Shown here in pieces: positions 26,572 to 35,767 of a DNA stretch of 64,000 nucleotides. The DNA lies in assembly GCF_018603515.1 (NCBI RefSeq), contig NZ_JACATN010000001.1, positions 248,001 through 312,000 of the forward strand, in the 5' to 3' direction. The DNA comes from Zobellia barbeyronii (GTDB lineage Bacteria; Bacteroidota; Bacteroidia; Flavobacteriales; Flavobacteriaceae). The position numbers were made by a program, and so were the translations under genes. The notes below the pieces were generated by a model. That model searched no databases. It was given only the letters and a program-made list of their open reading frames with translations, and was not told the origin of the DNA. The first letter of the stretch is position 1. Each line of letters opens with the position of its first letter.

Positions 26572-27872
26572 AACAGTTAATAGGCTTCTTTCTAATTCTC
26601 TTATCCATTGGTTGCAAAGAGAATACTACCTCTATAAACATACCCGCTCCAAAGAAAACTACATATACCTCAGACACCTTACGCCTTTCAGAAGAAGTCT
26701 ATTATGACAAGGTTCTGGGTGCGCTTGTAGGTTCTGCCATTGGCGATGCCATGGGCGCTTCTACAGAAATGTGGTCCCGAAAAGACATTCAACTTAAATA
26801 TAGATATATTACAACATTAACCCCTGCCGTTCGCCAACAATCTCCTGAAGGCACTTGGGGTCATAACTTAATTGCTGGCGCTACCACTGATGATACCCGT
26901 TGGAAATATGCAATGGTAAAGTACCTATCTCAAAACAAGGAAAACCTCAACGCCTCTAACTTTGCTAAGTTTATTACCGAATACTATGGGTCGCTAACAA
27001 AAACCATAAGCGATAGCGGTTCCGTACCCGATACCGATTTCTTAGATACCCAAATTGAGAAAATAGACTGGATCAAAGAATGGGCCCGCGTAAGTATGGC
27101 CTATCAAAAAGATACTGATACTTACCTAAAAGCCATGAATCGCTTTTACGGCGGCGAAATGTCTTGTGCAGGGCAATTGTACACACCTATGCTAGGATTG
27201 GTTAGTAACACCCCTGAAAGCGCCTATGAACTTGCTTACGAGCACACTTTGTTCGACTTGGGATATGCTAAAGATATTTCTGCTTTGGTTTCAGCTATGA
27301 CGCATATGGCGCTTCGCACCACGAACATGGATTCTATTATTAACACTGCAACTTTTGTAGACCCACTGGGTTATCAAGATAGCAGGTTGGTAGGCCGCAT
27401 TTCATATGACATGGCAGATGCCTCCGTTAAAAAAATACTCGCTTTAAAGCAACTCGCCTTAACTGATACCTTAACGGTTCAAGACAGCATTATTTTTAAA
27501 GTTCCCAAAGGATTTCAAGGAAATCAAAAAGACTGGACGCGTCAAGAAATGGCTTATCAATTTTTAGAAGAGCATGAAAAAGCTATTCCCTTTCACTCTG
27601 GGGAAATCTGGCAAATTCTGATTACCGCCCTGCAGTATGGCGAAGGCGATTTTGAACAAACCATGCAATTTATAGTGAACTACGGTCGTGACAATGACAC
27701 AGTTGCAGCGGTAGCAGGTATGATATTAGGCGCTAAAGACGGTTATTCCAATCTACCTGTGGCGCTGCGCACCCAAGCTCTGAAAGTAAACAAAGAAAAT
27801 ATGGGCATTGATCTTGAGGCACTAGCGCGCGAAATGGTTGAAAAAAAGTACATAGACTTTGAACTCCCTTAG
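26568..27872 (+). CDS. ADP-ribosylglycohydrolase family lipoprotein
   Basis: A 434-aa protein with a lipoprotein signal (lipobox SIGC, lipidated Cys16) and an ADP-ribosylglycohydrolase (ARH/DraG) fold (about 45-425). Metal-binding motifs are present: GSAIGDAMGASTE near 54-66, TTDDTRW near 106 and the C-terminal DNDTVAAVAGM near 377-387. ARH enzymes remove ADP-ribose from proteins, nucleic acids or small molecules. Most are cytoplasmic, so an extracytoplasmic, lipid-anchored form is unusual; the true substrate may be another ribosyl or N-glycosidic compound. The ATG overlaps the kinase stop by 4 bases, which couples the two. Confidence 0.85.
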   Translation: MKQLIGFFLILLSIGCKENTTSINIPAPKKTTYTSDTLRLSEEVYYDKVLGALVGSAIGDAMGASTEMWSRKDIQLKYRYITTLTPAVRQQSPEGTWGHNLIAGATTDDTRWKYAMVKYLSQNKENLNASNFAKFITEYYGSLTKTISDSGSVPDTDFLDTQIEKIDWIKEWARVSMAYQKDTDTYLKAMNRFYGGEMSCAGQLYTPMLGLVSNTPESAYELAYEHTLFDLGYAKDISALVSAMTHMALRTTNMDSIINTATFVDPLGYQDSRLVGRISYDMADASVKKILALKQLALTDTLTVQDSIIFKVPKGFQGNQKDWTRQEMAYQFLEEHEKAIPFHSGEIWQILITALQYGEGDFEQTMQFIVNYGRDNDTVAAVAGMILGAKDGYSNLPVALRTQALKVNKENMGIDLEALAREMVEKKYIDFELP

Positions 27873-27939
27873 CCTTTACTTAACAAAGCTCAGATCATTT
27901 TAATAGTATATTTGTTATTGTACTACAAGTTAAATTCTC

Positions 27940-28437
27940 ATGAAAACTATATTAAGTACCCTCTTATTTTTTTTGATAGCTTCTACTTCTTTTTCTCAAA
28001 GCAAGATAGATAAGACCCTGAGAAAACTCAACAAAGAATCAGTTGATTACATTCACGTTGAAGCACTTGAAAAGACCGAAAACCGTATTTTGTTGGATGC
28101 CCGTGAGAAAAAGGAATATGATGTTAGCCACCTAGAAAATGCTATTTGGGTAGGCTATGACACCTTTCAATTGGATTCTGTTCTACAAAAAGTTCAAAAT
28201 AAAAACAGTGAAATAGTCGTTTACTGTTCTATAGGCGTACGTTCTGAAAATATTGGAGAAGAATTAGAAGAGGCTGGCTATACCAATGTCAAAAATCTAT
28301 ATGGAGGTATTTTTGAATGGAAGAACGAAGGGCTTCCGGTATATGATTCTATAGGAAACACTACCGAAAAGATACATGCCTTTAATAAACATTGGGGAAA
28401 ACTACTTACTAGCGGAGAGAAAGTTTACGACAAATAA
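27940..28437 (+). CDS. Exported rhodanese-like domain protein
   Basis: A 165-aa protein with a cleavable signal peptide (1-20, ending SFSQ) and a single rhodanese domain (about 32-140). The active-site loop is YCSIGVRS, with the sulfur-accepting Cys96. DAREKKEYDVSHLENAIW (53-70) is the usual N-terminal rhodanese signature. It would carry sulfur (or a selenium or arsenic analogue) in the periplasm. The true substrate is unknown. It opens a run of genes (27940-31544) whose families recur together in radical SAM/selenodomain and arsenosugar loci. Confidence 0.85.
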   Translation: MKTILSTLLFFLIASTSFSQSKIDKTLRKLNKESVDYIHVEALEKTENRILLDAREKKEYDVSHLENAIWVGYDTFQLDSVLQKVQNKNSEIVVYCSIGVRSENIGEELEEAGYTNVKNLYGGIFEWKNEGLPVYDSIGNTTEKIHAFNKHWGKLLTSGEKVYDK

Positions 28438-28562
28438 AACGTCTAATATTTTTTACAGAATTTCCTTTTCAATAAATCATAAATCAATAAAATCACTATC
28501 ATTTGAGTATCATATCTCCGCAAGAAAAACAGAAAGACGCCGCTACGGTAAACTATACTAAT

Positions 28563-29180
28563 GTGGCATCTAAGAACCTACTGCTCATCTTTACACGGAA
28601 TCCGCAATTAGGTAAATGTAAAACCAGGTTAGCAGCTACCGTTGGTAACGAAGTAGCTTTGGATATCTATAAATTTTTACTTGACCATACTGCAAACATC
28701 ACAGAAAATCTAAATGCCGCTAAACAAGTTTGGTATTCAGAGGAGATTTGGGAAGATGACATTTGGAGTTCAAGCATATTTGACAAGAGACTTCAGCATG
28801 GCCCGAATTTAGGTGTTCGCATGGCAAAAGCTTTTCAAGACGGGTTTGCTTCAGGATTTGAACGGATTATTGTGATAGGTAGTGATATGTACGACCTAGA
28901 CCAAAATGACTTACAAAACGCTTTTTCGGAATTAAAGAAAAACAATTTTGTTGTAGGACCCGCGGAAGATGGAGGATATTACCTTTTAGGCATGAACAGT
29001 TTTAAACCGGAGCTCTTTTCTAATAAAAATTGGGGTAATGATACTGTTCTAACCAACACATTAGAAGATTTAAAAAACGAAAAACATCATATTTTAGAGG
29101 AACGAAACGATGTGGATATCTACGAAGATATTAAAGACATTAAAGCTTTTGAGCCTTATTTAAAACATATTAAAGCATGA
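28563..29180 (+). CDS. TIGR04282-type transferase (rSAM/selenodomain-associated transferase 1)
   Basis: A DUF2064/CofC-like nucleotidyl- or glycosyltransferase of about 205 aa. The start is uncertain: GTG at 28563 puts the family N terminus (KNLLLIFTRNPQLGKCKTRL) near residue 4, while a TTG at 28503 would add 20 residues. The signature blocks are FTRNPQLGKCKTRLA, GPNLGVRMAKAFQDGF, VIGSDMYDL (metal-binding Asp) and GPAEDGGYYLLGMN. NCBI now names this family as an arsenosugar biosynthesis transferase. It overlaps the PNP start by 4 bases. The cluster lacks the radical SAM gene it usually accompanies. Confidence 0.83.
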   Translation: MASKNLLLIFTRNPQLGKCKTRLAATVGNEVALDIYKFLLDHTANITENLNAAKQVWYSEEIWEDDIWSSSIFDKRLQHGPNLGVRMAKAFQDGFASGFERIIVIGSDMYDLDQNDLQNAFSELKKNNFVVGPAEDGGYYLLGMNSFKPELFSNKNWGNDTVLTNTLEDLKNEKHHILEERNDVDIYEDIKDIKAFEPYLKHIKA

Positions 29181-29992
29181 TAAGAAAACAATTGAACGAA
29201 TCCGTAGCCTACTTGCAAAGTAAAGGATTTGATAATCCTGAAATTGGAATTGTACTTGGCACTGGCTTAGGCAAACTGGCGAATCAGATAGAAGACGCGA
29301 TTGAAGCACACTACAACCATATTCCATTCTTCCCGCTAGCAACCGTAGAATTTCACTCCGGAATGCTAATTTATGGCACTTTAGAAGGCAAAAAGACTGT
29401 AGTTATGCAAGGGCGTTTTCATCTTTATGAAGGTTATGACTTTATGGATATTACTTACCCTATTCGGGTAATGCATGAATTAGGTATTAAAAAATTGTTT
29501 ATTTCAAACGCTGCCGGCGCCATCAATTTAGATTACAAGGAAGGTGATTTAATGCTAATTGAAGACCACATTAACCTTCAGGGCGGATCCCCATTAGCAT
29601 TTAAAGGTGTTGGGCAATTTGGCTCCCGTTTCACGGATATGTCAGAACCGTACGATGTACCCATGTGCAAAGCTTTGACAAGTATTGCCGAAAAAGAAAA
29701 TATAACCTTACACAAAGGAGTATACGCATCTGTAGTGGGGCCGCAACTAGAAACCAAGGCAGAATACCGCATGCTTAAAATAATTGGCGCAGACGCTGTT
29801 GGAATGAGCACAGTGCCAGAAGTTATTGTAGCAAACCACCTTAACCTTCCAATCATAGCGGTTTCTGTTATTACAGATGAATGTAATCCAGACAATTTAA
29901 AGCCGGCTGACATACAACAGATTCTCAAAACCGCTGAAGCAGCAGAACCAAAAATGGTTAAACTATTTAGAGAATTAATAAAGACGCTCTAG
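29177..29992 (+). CDS. Purine nucleoside phosphorylase, trimeric type
   Basis: The enzyme splits purine nucleosides by phosphate to free base and ribose-1-phosphate. The 271-aa protein matches trimeric PNP/MTAP: GIVLGTGLGKL near 25-35 (phosphate site), QGRFHLYEGY near 80-89, ISNAAGAIN near 113-121, VVGPQLETKAEYRML and the GMSTVPEVIVANH block near 213-225, and TDECNPD near 238-244 for base recognition. The protein lacks any signal peptide, unlike the flanking rhodanese and DUF547 proteins. Coupling to the TIGR04282 transferase (4-base overlap) suggests it acts on a nucleoside in that pathway, for example removing adenine, but ordinary purine salvage remains possible. Confidence 0.9.
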   Translation: MIRKQLNESVAYLQSKGFDNPEIGIVLGTGLGKLANQIEDAIEAHYNHIPFFPLATVEFHSGMLIYGTLEGKKTVVMQGRFHLYEGYDFMDITYPIRVMHELGIKKLFISNAAGAINLDYKEGDLMLIEDHINLQGGSPLAFKGVGQFGSRFTDMSEPYDVPMCKALTSIAEKENITLHKGVYASVVGPQLETKAEYRMLKIIGADAVGMSTVPEVIVANHLNLPIIAVSVITDECNPDNLKPADIQQILKTAEAAEPKMVKLFRELIKTL

Positions 29993-30082
29993 CGCAAATA
30001 ATGAGGTCTCCAGCAAAATTGCTATAACCTCCAATGTAAGTTTTTGCAAGTAAGCACTACTTATTATTAGAAATTACACGCT

Positions 30083-30853
30083 ATGCAATTTAAACTAATG
30101 GCTCAAATGACAGTTTTATCTATTTTTTCTTTAGCTGGGCTTTTTTCTTTCTTTGGAGGCAAAGAAATGCCTCAATATGAATTCTCAGGCACTTCTCAAA
30201 GTGAGGTTTTAGACCACACCGCATGGAACTCCCTTTTAAAAAAATATGTAGACAACATAGGTAATGTTGACTATAAAGGCTTCAACAATGACCAGGCAGC
30301 ACTTACCTCCTATTTAGAGTATTTAGGAAACACAAGTCCGTCTGATATATGGTCTAAAGAAGAAGCTCTAGCCTACTATATTAATCTTTACAATGCTGCA
30401 ACGGTTCAATTAATTTTAAACAACTACCCTACTAAAAGTATTAAAGACATTAAAGACCCTTGGGGCAAAGAATGGGTAAGAATTGGTAGCGAAACCTTTT
30501 CTTTAGGAGATATAGAGCACAAAATTCTTCGTAAAATGAACGAGCCTCGTATTCATTTTGCCATAAACTGCGCATCTTTCTCCTGTCCGAAGCTATTGAA
30601 CGAAGCCTATACTTCAGAAAAAATTGAAGACCAATTGCAACAAGCCTCGGAAGACTTTGTAAACGATCCTACCCGAAATATTATTTCCAAAGAAAAATTA
30701 CAGCTTTCCAACATTTTTAAATGGTATAAGAAAGATTTTACGGAAAACGGCAGCCTTATAGACTATATCAAAACTTATAGCCAAAAAGACATAGACCCGA
30801 AGGCCGACATTAAATATGTTACATACGACTGGAGTTTAAATGAAAAAAAATAG
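30083..30853 (+). CDS. DUF547 domain protein, exported
   Basis: A 256-aa protein with an N-terminal hydrophobic segment (about 8-26) acting as signal or anchor and a DUF547 domain (about 60-240). The blocks AYYINLYNAATVQLILNNYP (two-thirds of it strongly conserved in the family) and RIHFAINCASFSCPKL, with Cys-x4-Cys, match the conserved core, and WYKKDF lies near the end. The family's activity is not established. It sits between PNP and a TIGR04283-type glycosyltransferase and overlaps the latter by 14 bases. A paralogue is at 41772 on the other strand. Confidence 0.85.
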   Translation: MQFKLMAQMTVLSIFSLAGLFSFFGGKEMPQYEFSGTSQSEVLDHTAWNSLLKKYVDNIGNVDYKGFNNDQAALTSYLEYLGNTSPSDIWSKEEALAYYINLYNAATVQLILNNYPTKSIKDIKDPWGKEWVRIGSETFSLGDIEHKILRKMNEPRIHFAINCASFSCPKLLNEAYTSEKIEDQLQQASEDFVNDPTRNIISKEKLQLSNIFKWYKKDFTENGSLIDYIKTYSQKDIDPKADIKYVTYDWSLNEKK

Positions 30854-31544
30854 ACTCCAAATAAGTATTGTTATTCCGGTATTGAATGAGGCCAAAGGTA
30901 TTGCTCAAACAATCAATTATCTAACCGCGAACAGCTCCCCAGAAAACATCAAAGAAATATTGATTGTAGATGGTGGAAGTGCAGATAACACTGCGGCTAT
31001 AGCAGAACATCATGGCGCAAGAGTTATACATTCTGCAAAAGGCAGGGCAAAACAACTGAATTATGGAGCCAAAAATGCGAAGGGAGCTATTCTTTATTTT
31101 TTACATGCAGATACCTTGCCTCCTCATAATTTTGACCAATCTGTGAAAGACGCTGTAGAAGACGGTTTTGAAACTGGTTGTTTTCAAATGAAATTTGACA
31201 GCAATAGTATCTTTCTAAGCTTTTTTGCTTGGTTTACGCGGGTAAATCATCAAATATGCAGAGGCGGCGATCAATCTTTGTTCATTACAAAAGAACTCTT
31301 TAATAGCTCAGGTGGTTTTAATGAAGCTTATGTGGTCTATGAAGACAATGAATTTATTGGTAGATTATATAAAAGTACATTCTTTAAAATCTTACCGCGA
31401 CACGTAAAAACATCAGCAAGAAGGTATCAAGAAAGAGGTATGGTAAAACTGCAATATCACTTTGGAATAATGCATTTAAAAAATTACTTGGGTGCTGGTC
31501 CAGATCAACTGTACGATTATTACAAGCGGAAGATTTCAGTTTAA
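30840..31544 (+). CDS. TIGR04283-type GT2 glycosyltransferase (rSAM/selenodomain-associated transferase 2)
   Basis: A 234-aa GT-A glycosyltransferase of family 2. SIVIPVLNEAKGI (9-21) and IVDGGSADNTA (near 42-52) form the nucleotide-sugar site. The FLHADTLPP block supplies the DxD-like metal ligands (near 84-92) and GGDQSLFI follows near 141. The sequence follows the TIGR04283 pattern, now named an arsenosugar biosynthesis transferase. Its first 14 bases overlap the DUF547 gene and its last 4 overlap the convergent amidase gene. No membrane helix is obvious. The acceptor cannot be told from sequence. Confidence 0.83.
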   Translation: MKKNRLQISIVIPVLNEAKGIAQTINYLTANSSPENIKEILIVDGGSADNTAAIAEHHGARVIHSAKGRAKQLNYGAKNAKGAILYFLHADTLPPHNFDQSVKDAVEDGFETGCFQMKFDSNSIFLSFFAWFTRVNHQICRGGDQSLFITKELFNSSGGFNEAYVVYEDNEFIGRLYKSTFFKILPRHVKTSARRYQERGMVKLQYHFGIMHLKNYLGAGPDQLYDYYKRKISV

Positions 31545-32614
31545 CGAATAGGCCCTATTTCTCCTAATTTATGGTCTAGCAGTACCCCTTCGCTAATCCA
31601 TTTTGCTAAAGCTTGTCGGTTTTCTGGATCAAGAATACGCCTTTGATCTTTCTTATTTTTAATATTCCCCACTTCAATAAAAGTCATTGCTGGGTGTGTC
31701 TTTTTTACAAGATACAAAGAAGTCCTATCTTCAAAAGTTCCTGAATATGTCCGATTAGGTTGATACTTTTTGTATTTCTTTTGGAAGGTTTTATGTATGC
31801 TTTCGGCCAGTTTCTTACCGTTTCTACTCTTCTCATGATGATAGAAAAACACATCTATATTCTGCCCCACACTACGGCTGTCTATATGAGTAACAATTAG
31901 GCGTTGGAACTTACCTCTATTTTTCTTGTATAAACTATTTACAATATCTACACGTTGCCTTAAACGAGCTACCTGATTTAAAGGAATGGTTTTATTAGGA
32001 TAGGCAACCTCATCATGATCAATCTCCAAGATACGCTCATCCCTAATCCCGTCATTCTCATCTCTAATTATAATATACACTTCTGCTCCATGAGCTAATA
32101 GCTCTCTGGCTAGACGTAATGTGATATCATAAGCATACTCATCTTCCGCAATAGATTTACCTCCATATGTGGCCATGGCACCAGGATCTGGACCACCATG
32201 TCCGGAAACCAAGTAATAGACCGCCCCTTTCAATAATTTACTTTTTGGAAGGACTGTTTCATAATCTTTACCAAAAATAGGATAGACCTTCCCTTCTATT
32301 TTTTTGATTTCTTTGGTTTTACTTTGGATAGTGTCTACAATAGCTACCGTATCAAGGTCTGCAGATGGAATGCGGTAAGTTCTACCTGCATACAGGTGAA
32401 TGCTATCTCGTAGATTTTCAATATTCAATGAAATAAAATCATCATAATGATCATAAGGATTTACACCTTGTTTTCTCAATAAAGAAAGTATACCATCACC
32501 TTTTTGGGCAACAACAGTCTGTATCGTATCCTGTGAAAAGGACGACACAGTGAAACCCATAAAAAAAACTAAGAGGCCTAGCACCTTAAAACGATAAGAA
32601 AAACTATAATTCAT
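31541..32614 (-). CDS. N-acetylmuramoyl-L-alanine amidase, Amidase_3 family
   Basis: A 357-aa secreted zinc amidase that cuts the bond between muramic acid and the stem peptide, as in daughter-cell separation. It has a signal peptide (1-27), a LysM-like region (about 32-80, DGILSLLRKQGVNPYDHYDDF) and the catalytic domain (about 130-350). Expected zinc ligands are the His of SGHGGPDPG near 136, a Glu in AEDEYAYD near 152 and the His of VTHIDSR near 232; the catalytic Glu is in FIEVGNIKN near 313. A TAATTTTG -7 element lies on the minus strand at 32716-32723. Confidence 0.9.
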   Translation of the reverse strand: MNYSFSYRFKVLGLLVFFMGFTVSSFSQDTIQTVVAQKGDGILSLLRKQGVNPYDHYDDFISLNIENLRDSIHLYAGRTYRIPSADLDTVAIVDTIQSKTKEIKKIEGKVYPIFGKDYETVLPKSKLLKGAVYYLVSGHGGPDPGAMATYGGKSIAEDEYAYDITLRLARELLAHGAEVYIIIRDENDGIRDERILEIDHDEVAYPNKTIPLNQVARLRQRVDIVNSLYKKNRGKFQRLIVTHIDSRSVGQNIDVFFYHHEKSRNGKKLAESIHKTFQKKYKKYQPNRTYSGTFEDRTSLYLVKKTHPAMTFIEVGNIKNKKDQRRILDPENRQALAKWISEGVLLDHKLGEIGPIR

Positions 32615-32715
32615 TAATCAACTTTATCAAAAAAACCATCATACATCTACTCCTGCGGTAAACTACCTAATTCCAGAAAATCAAAAACAATGCCTAAAAT
32701 TATTTGAATCCGATG

Positions 32716-32723
32716 CAAAATTA
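32716..32723 (-). promoter_or_regulatory. Putative -7 promoter element of the amidase gene
   Basis: On the minus strand this reads TAATTTTG, an exact TAnnTTTG match, about 100 bases upstream of the amidase start. No well-spaced -33 TTTG was found. Confidence 0.35.
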
Positions 32724-32801
32724 AAGAACCAAACATTAAAACTACCAGACCTTGAATAATTTAGTTAACGATTTCTTCAACAGTCTATATTTTATTGACT
32801 T

Positions 32802-33683
32802 TTAAGTAAACCGACTTTGGCGATAGCTTTTAGGAGATTGCCCTATATGTCTCTTGAAATATTTTACAAAGTAAGAAGCATCTTCGAACCCCAATCGAAA
32901 AGCGATTTCGTTAATCTGCAAAGTAGTAAACCTTACCAGACGCTTAGCCTCCAGTATGGTCCTTTGGGCAATAATCTGAGATGGAGATTTCCCTACGATT
33001 GCATTTGTAAGTGTAGATAATGTTTTAGGAGAAACGTTCATAAAATTGGCATACTCACCAACCGAAAGCCCGTCTTTAAAATGCAATTCTACCAGCTCTT
33101 TGAATTCAAAAAACTGCCTTTCATAAAGGCTATTGAGTTGAATAGGCTTACTAGCATCACTTCGATGAATGCGCTCCAATTGAATTAAAAAAGCTTTCAA
33201 CAAAAACCGTATGATATCTTCATAACCAAAACGATCACGTTCTTGCAATTCATTTTGAATCAAAGAAATATAAGTAGATGCCACGGTTACACTATTTTCA
33301 TCAATGGTATAACAAGGTTTTTCCAACATATGAAATATGTTGAATTTCAAAAACATATCAATATCTGTATGCTTAAAAAAACTTTCATTAAAATGAATTA
33401 ACCAACCTTGAACCTCTTCATTTTCATCAAAAGCGTGCACTTGGTCCTTAGTAACAAACAGGACTGTGTTTTTCTTTACATCGTACTTCTTAAAGTCTAC
33501 GGCATGCGTGCCGCCTTCATTAAAGAACCATATAATTTGATAATAACTATGGGAATGGGGCACTGCAGCTAAATCCCCACTTTTTTTTCTGTAGGTATTT
33601 AGGTCGTACAGTTCAAACTGAAGCTTTCTAGGATGCTCCTTATGCAAATGGTACTGTTCAATTTTGGTCTTCGAATTTTGCAT
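32802..33683 (-). CDS. AraC family transcriptional regulator
   Basis: A 293-aa regulator with an N-terminal cupin-like sensing domain (about 15-110, with PHSHSYYQIIWFFNEGG near 42-58) and a C-terminal AraC DNA-binding domain (about 195-290). In the latter, the two helix-turn-helix units read LSVGEYANFMNVSPKTLS and INEIAFRLGFEDASYFVKYFKR, the second being the AraC signature. Members activate catabolic or stress genes when a small ligand binds. It is transcribed in the same direction as the amine oxidase and SDR genes upstream, so these are possible targets, but no binding site is proven. Confidence 0.9.
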   Translation of the reverse strand: MQNSKTKIEQYHLHKEHPRKLQFELYDLNTYRKKSGDLAAVPHSHSYYQIIWFFNEGGTHAVDFKKYDVKKNTVLFVTKDQVHAFDENEEVQGWLIHFNESFFKHTDIDMFLKFNIFHMLEKPCYTIDENSVTVASTYISLIQNELQERDRFGYEDIIRFLLKAFLIQLERIHRSDASKPIQLNSLYERQFFEFKELVELHFKDGLSVGEYANFMNVSPKTLSTLTNAIVGKSPSQIIAQRTILEAKRLVRFTTLQINEIAFRLGFEDASYFVKYFKRHIGQSPKSYRQSRFT

Positions 33684-33744
33684 TCGCTTAGCTTGGGACT
33701 ATTTTATAATCTCTTGGTCGCAAAAAAAATGGCTCACTAACGCA

Positions 33745-34788
33745 TCAACCTAGAAATTTTTTGACTGTATTGATTCCGCTGTAAATGGCGCCATCCATAT
33801 ATCCGCCATGAATTGGTGATGTCTCTGCTCCTGAGAACCGCAACTTACCGCTCATAAAACTTTTGGCAAATACTGGATTTCCATAAGACGGACTCATATA
33901 AATAGACTTAATAGTTTCGCAAGAAGTATGCTTGTCTTGAGACCAATCTTTTTCTTCGTAAGTAAGATAATCTATAACCTCAGCTCCAAGATATTTAGAT
34001 AAATAATTTAAAATACGTTGTTTTCTATTTTCTTCAGACACGTCCCTAAGCCCTTCATTTACAAATCCCATGAGTGCAAAATGTGAGTTTTCTGCATCAT
34101 TATGATCATATAACTCCGTTACCGCACCTACTTGCCCAATGACCATACCCGAAAAATTCTTAGCTCTCCAAAAAGGTGTCTTGAACGTCAAGCCCACTTT
34201 AATGGCATTGCTCATCCATGTGTGGGTCTTTTTCATTGTTTCATTTACCTCGGGAGGCAATTCAGGAGAAAAAGAAATGCGAGTAGCTATTAAAGGCGGA
34301 ATGGTCACAATAACCTTTTTTGCAAAAAACGTTTCTTTATCGGTCTCTACCTTTACTCCGTTTTCAGTCTCATGAATACCAACAACATTGGTGTTCAATT
34401 TTATTTTTTCGGATAAAGGTTTGGCCAAAGCATGAATCAAAGCTTGAGAATTCCCCTTCATACGATAGGCAGATGGCGTATCTGGATCATTCTCAAAATA
34501 ATGCTCCGGAGCCATGGTACTGTAAACCAAAACACTCTTTCCTTCATTATATTGATGATGTTTCTCAACACCAAGTGCATCCAAAAGTGCTATAACTTCT
34601 TCATGATGGGTCTGAAACCAAGTAGCACCAAAATCAATGCCATCTCGGGTTACAATACGTCCACCAACTCGGTCACGGGATTCGAGTATCTTAAAATCGG
34701 TTATTCCGCTTTTACTCAAATAATACGCGGAAGTAAGCCCAGATAACCCGGCTCCTATAATGATATATTCTGAGATTTTTTCTGTCAT
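33745..34788 (-). CDS. Flavin-dependent monoamine oxidase family protein
   Basis: A 347-aa FAD enzyme. The Rossmann motif GAGLSGLTSAYYLSKSG is near 12-28, followed by ESRDRVGGRI near 36-45. The ATWFQTHHEE block forms part of the active site, and the C-terminal FAD motif is GAETSPIHGGYMDGAIYSG near 319-337. It is shorter than the usual amine oxidases (about 450 aa) but the FAD parts are complete. The substrate could be an amine, amino acid or a non-amine hydrocarbon. It is followed downstream by an AraC regulator and preceded by an SDR, which together may form a small catabolic locus. Confidence 0.82.
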   Translation of the reverse strand: MTEKISEYIIIGAGLSGLTSAYYLSKSGITDFKILESRDRVGGRIVTRDGIDFGATWFQTHHEEVIALLDALGVEKHHQYNEGKSVLVYSTMAPEHYFENDPDTPSAYRMKGNSQALIHALAKPLSEKIKLNTNVVGIHETENGVKVETDKETFFAKKVIVTIPPLIATRISFSPELPPEVNETMKKTHTWMSNAIKVGLTFKTPFWRAKNFSGMVIGQVGAVTELYDHNDAENSHFALMGFVNEGLRDVSEENRKQRILNYLSKYLGAEVIDYLTYEEKDWSQDKHTSCETIKSIYMSPSYGNPVFAKSFMSGKLRFSGAETSPIHGGYMDGAIYSGINTVKKFLG

Positions 34789-34883
34789 AATTAGAATATG
34801 AAATTACATGATTTGCAGCAATAAAACGCAATTCAGAAATGCAAGCATTTTGAACTGCGTTTAAACTTGATAAGTATAAACTA

Positions 34884-35630
34884 TTAATTTCTTCCTGACA
34901 TTACACCACCATCCGTATCCCAAATGGCACCTGTTACCCAGGAAGCTTTATCGGATAGTAAAAAAGAGATGGTATTTGCCACGTCTTCCGGTTTTCCGTA
35001 TCGCCCAATAGGATGAAAACTATGCAAACCTTGTAAAGCCTTATGCGCCTCTTCCTTTCCTCCAAAAACACCGTCATAAACAGGAGTCTCTACCACTGCA
35101 GGAGACACTGCATTAACCCTAATGTTTGAATCCGCCAACTCCATAGCTAAATGTTGCGTTAGTGAATGTAACCCTGCCTTTTGCATAGAATATGCAGATG
35201 ATGGTGTAACTTTTACCGCTTGTTTGGCCCACATAGAACCAACATTAACAATTGAACCGCCACCTGTAGCCGCCATCTTTTTAGCTACGGTTTGAGTTAT
35301 AAAGAAGAACCCTCTGTTTAAATCCATATATGAATCATAATCTGCCTCACTATGGTCTAAAAAAGGTTTTGGACCAAAAATTCCCGAAGCATTTACCAAA
35401 TAGTCCAGATTATCCCAACTATCAATTTTATTATTCAACTCCTTCAATTGCTTCGCACTTGTAATATCTACTTTATGAGTTATTAAGTTACCCGTTGTTT
35501 CTATTTCAAAAACTCCAAGTTTATCTTGGTTTGTGCCAACAACATGAACTTCTATACCTTCATTCAAAAGGTTCTGAGCCGTTGCTTTTCCAATCCCACT
35601 ACTGCCGCCAATTATCAATGCTCTTTTCAT
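34884..35630 (-). CDS. Short-chain dehydrogenase/reductase
   Basis: A 248-aa classical SDR. The NAD(P)-binding motif GGSSGIG is at 8-14, NASG near 83-86, the catalytic Ser in VNVGSMWAK near 134, and the YxxxK pair in AYSMQKAG near 147-151. The C-terminal [34 protein letters not shown] block is the usual SDR ending (in two pieces). It oxidises or reduces a hydroxyl/keto group; substrate unknown. It lies 96 bases upstream of the amine oxidase on the same strand and is divergent from the VOC gene. Confidence 0.9.
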   Translation of the reverse strand: MKRALIIGGSSGIGKATAQNLLNEGIEVHVVGTNQDKLGVFEIETTGNLITHKVDITSAKQLKELNNKIDSWDNLDYLVNASGIFGPKPFLDHSEADYDSYMDLNRGFFFITQTVAKKMAATGGGSIVNVGSMWAKQAVKVTPSSAYSMQKAGLHSLTQHLAMELADSNIRVNAVSPAVVETPVYDGVFGGKEEAHKALQGLHSFHPIGRYGKPEDVANTISFLLSDKASWVTGAIWDTDGGVMSGRN

Positions 35631-35660
35631 CGTATTATATTTTTTAGAGTTTTGTTAGAA

Positions 35661-35668
35661 CAAAGGTA
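35661..35668 (-). promoter_or_regulatory. Putative -7 promoter element of the SDR gene
   Basis: On the minus strand this reads TACCTTTG, an exact TAnnTTTG match, ending 30 bases before the SDR start. The nearest upstream TTG on that strand is about 26 bases away, so the -33 part is weak. Confidence 0.4.
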
Positions 35669-35767
35669 TTTTGGTTCTATGGTCGAGAACGGGACAATAG
35701 AGAGAATCCATGGTAATTTTCGGAAACATATGATGCAACTGTTTACTTTTCAAATATCTTTAACTTA

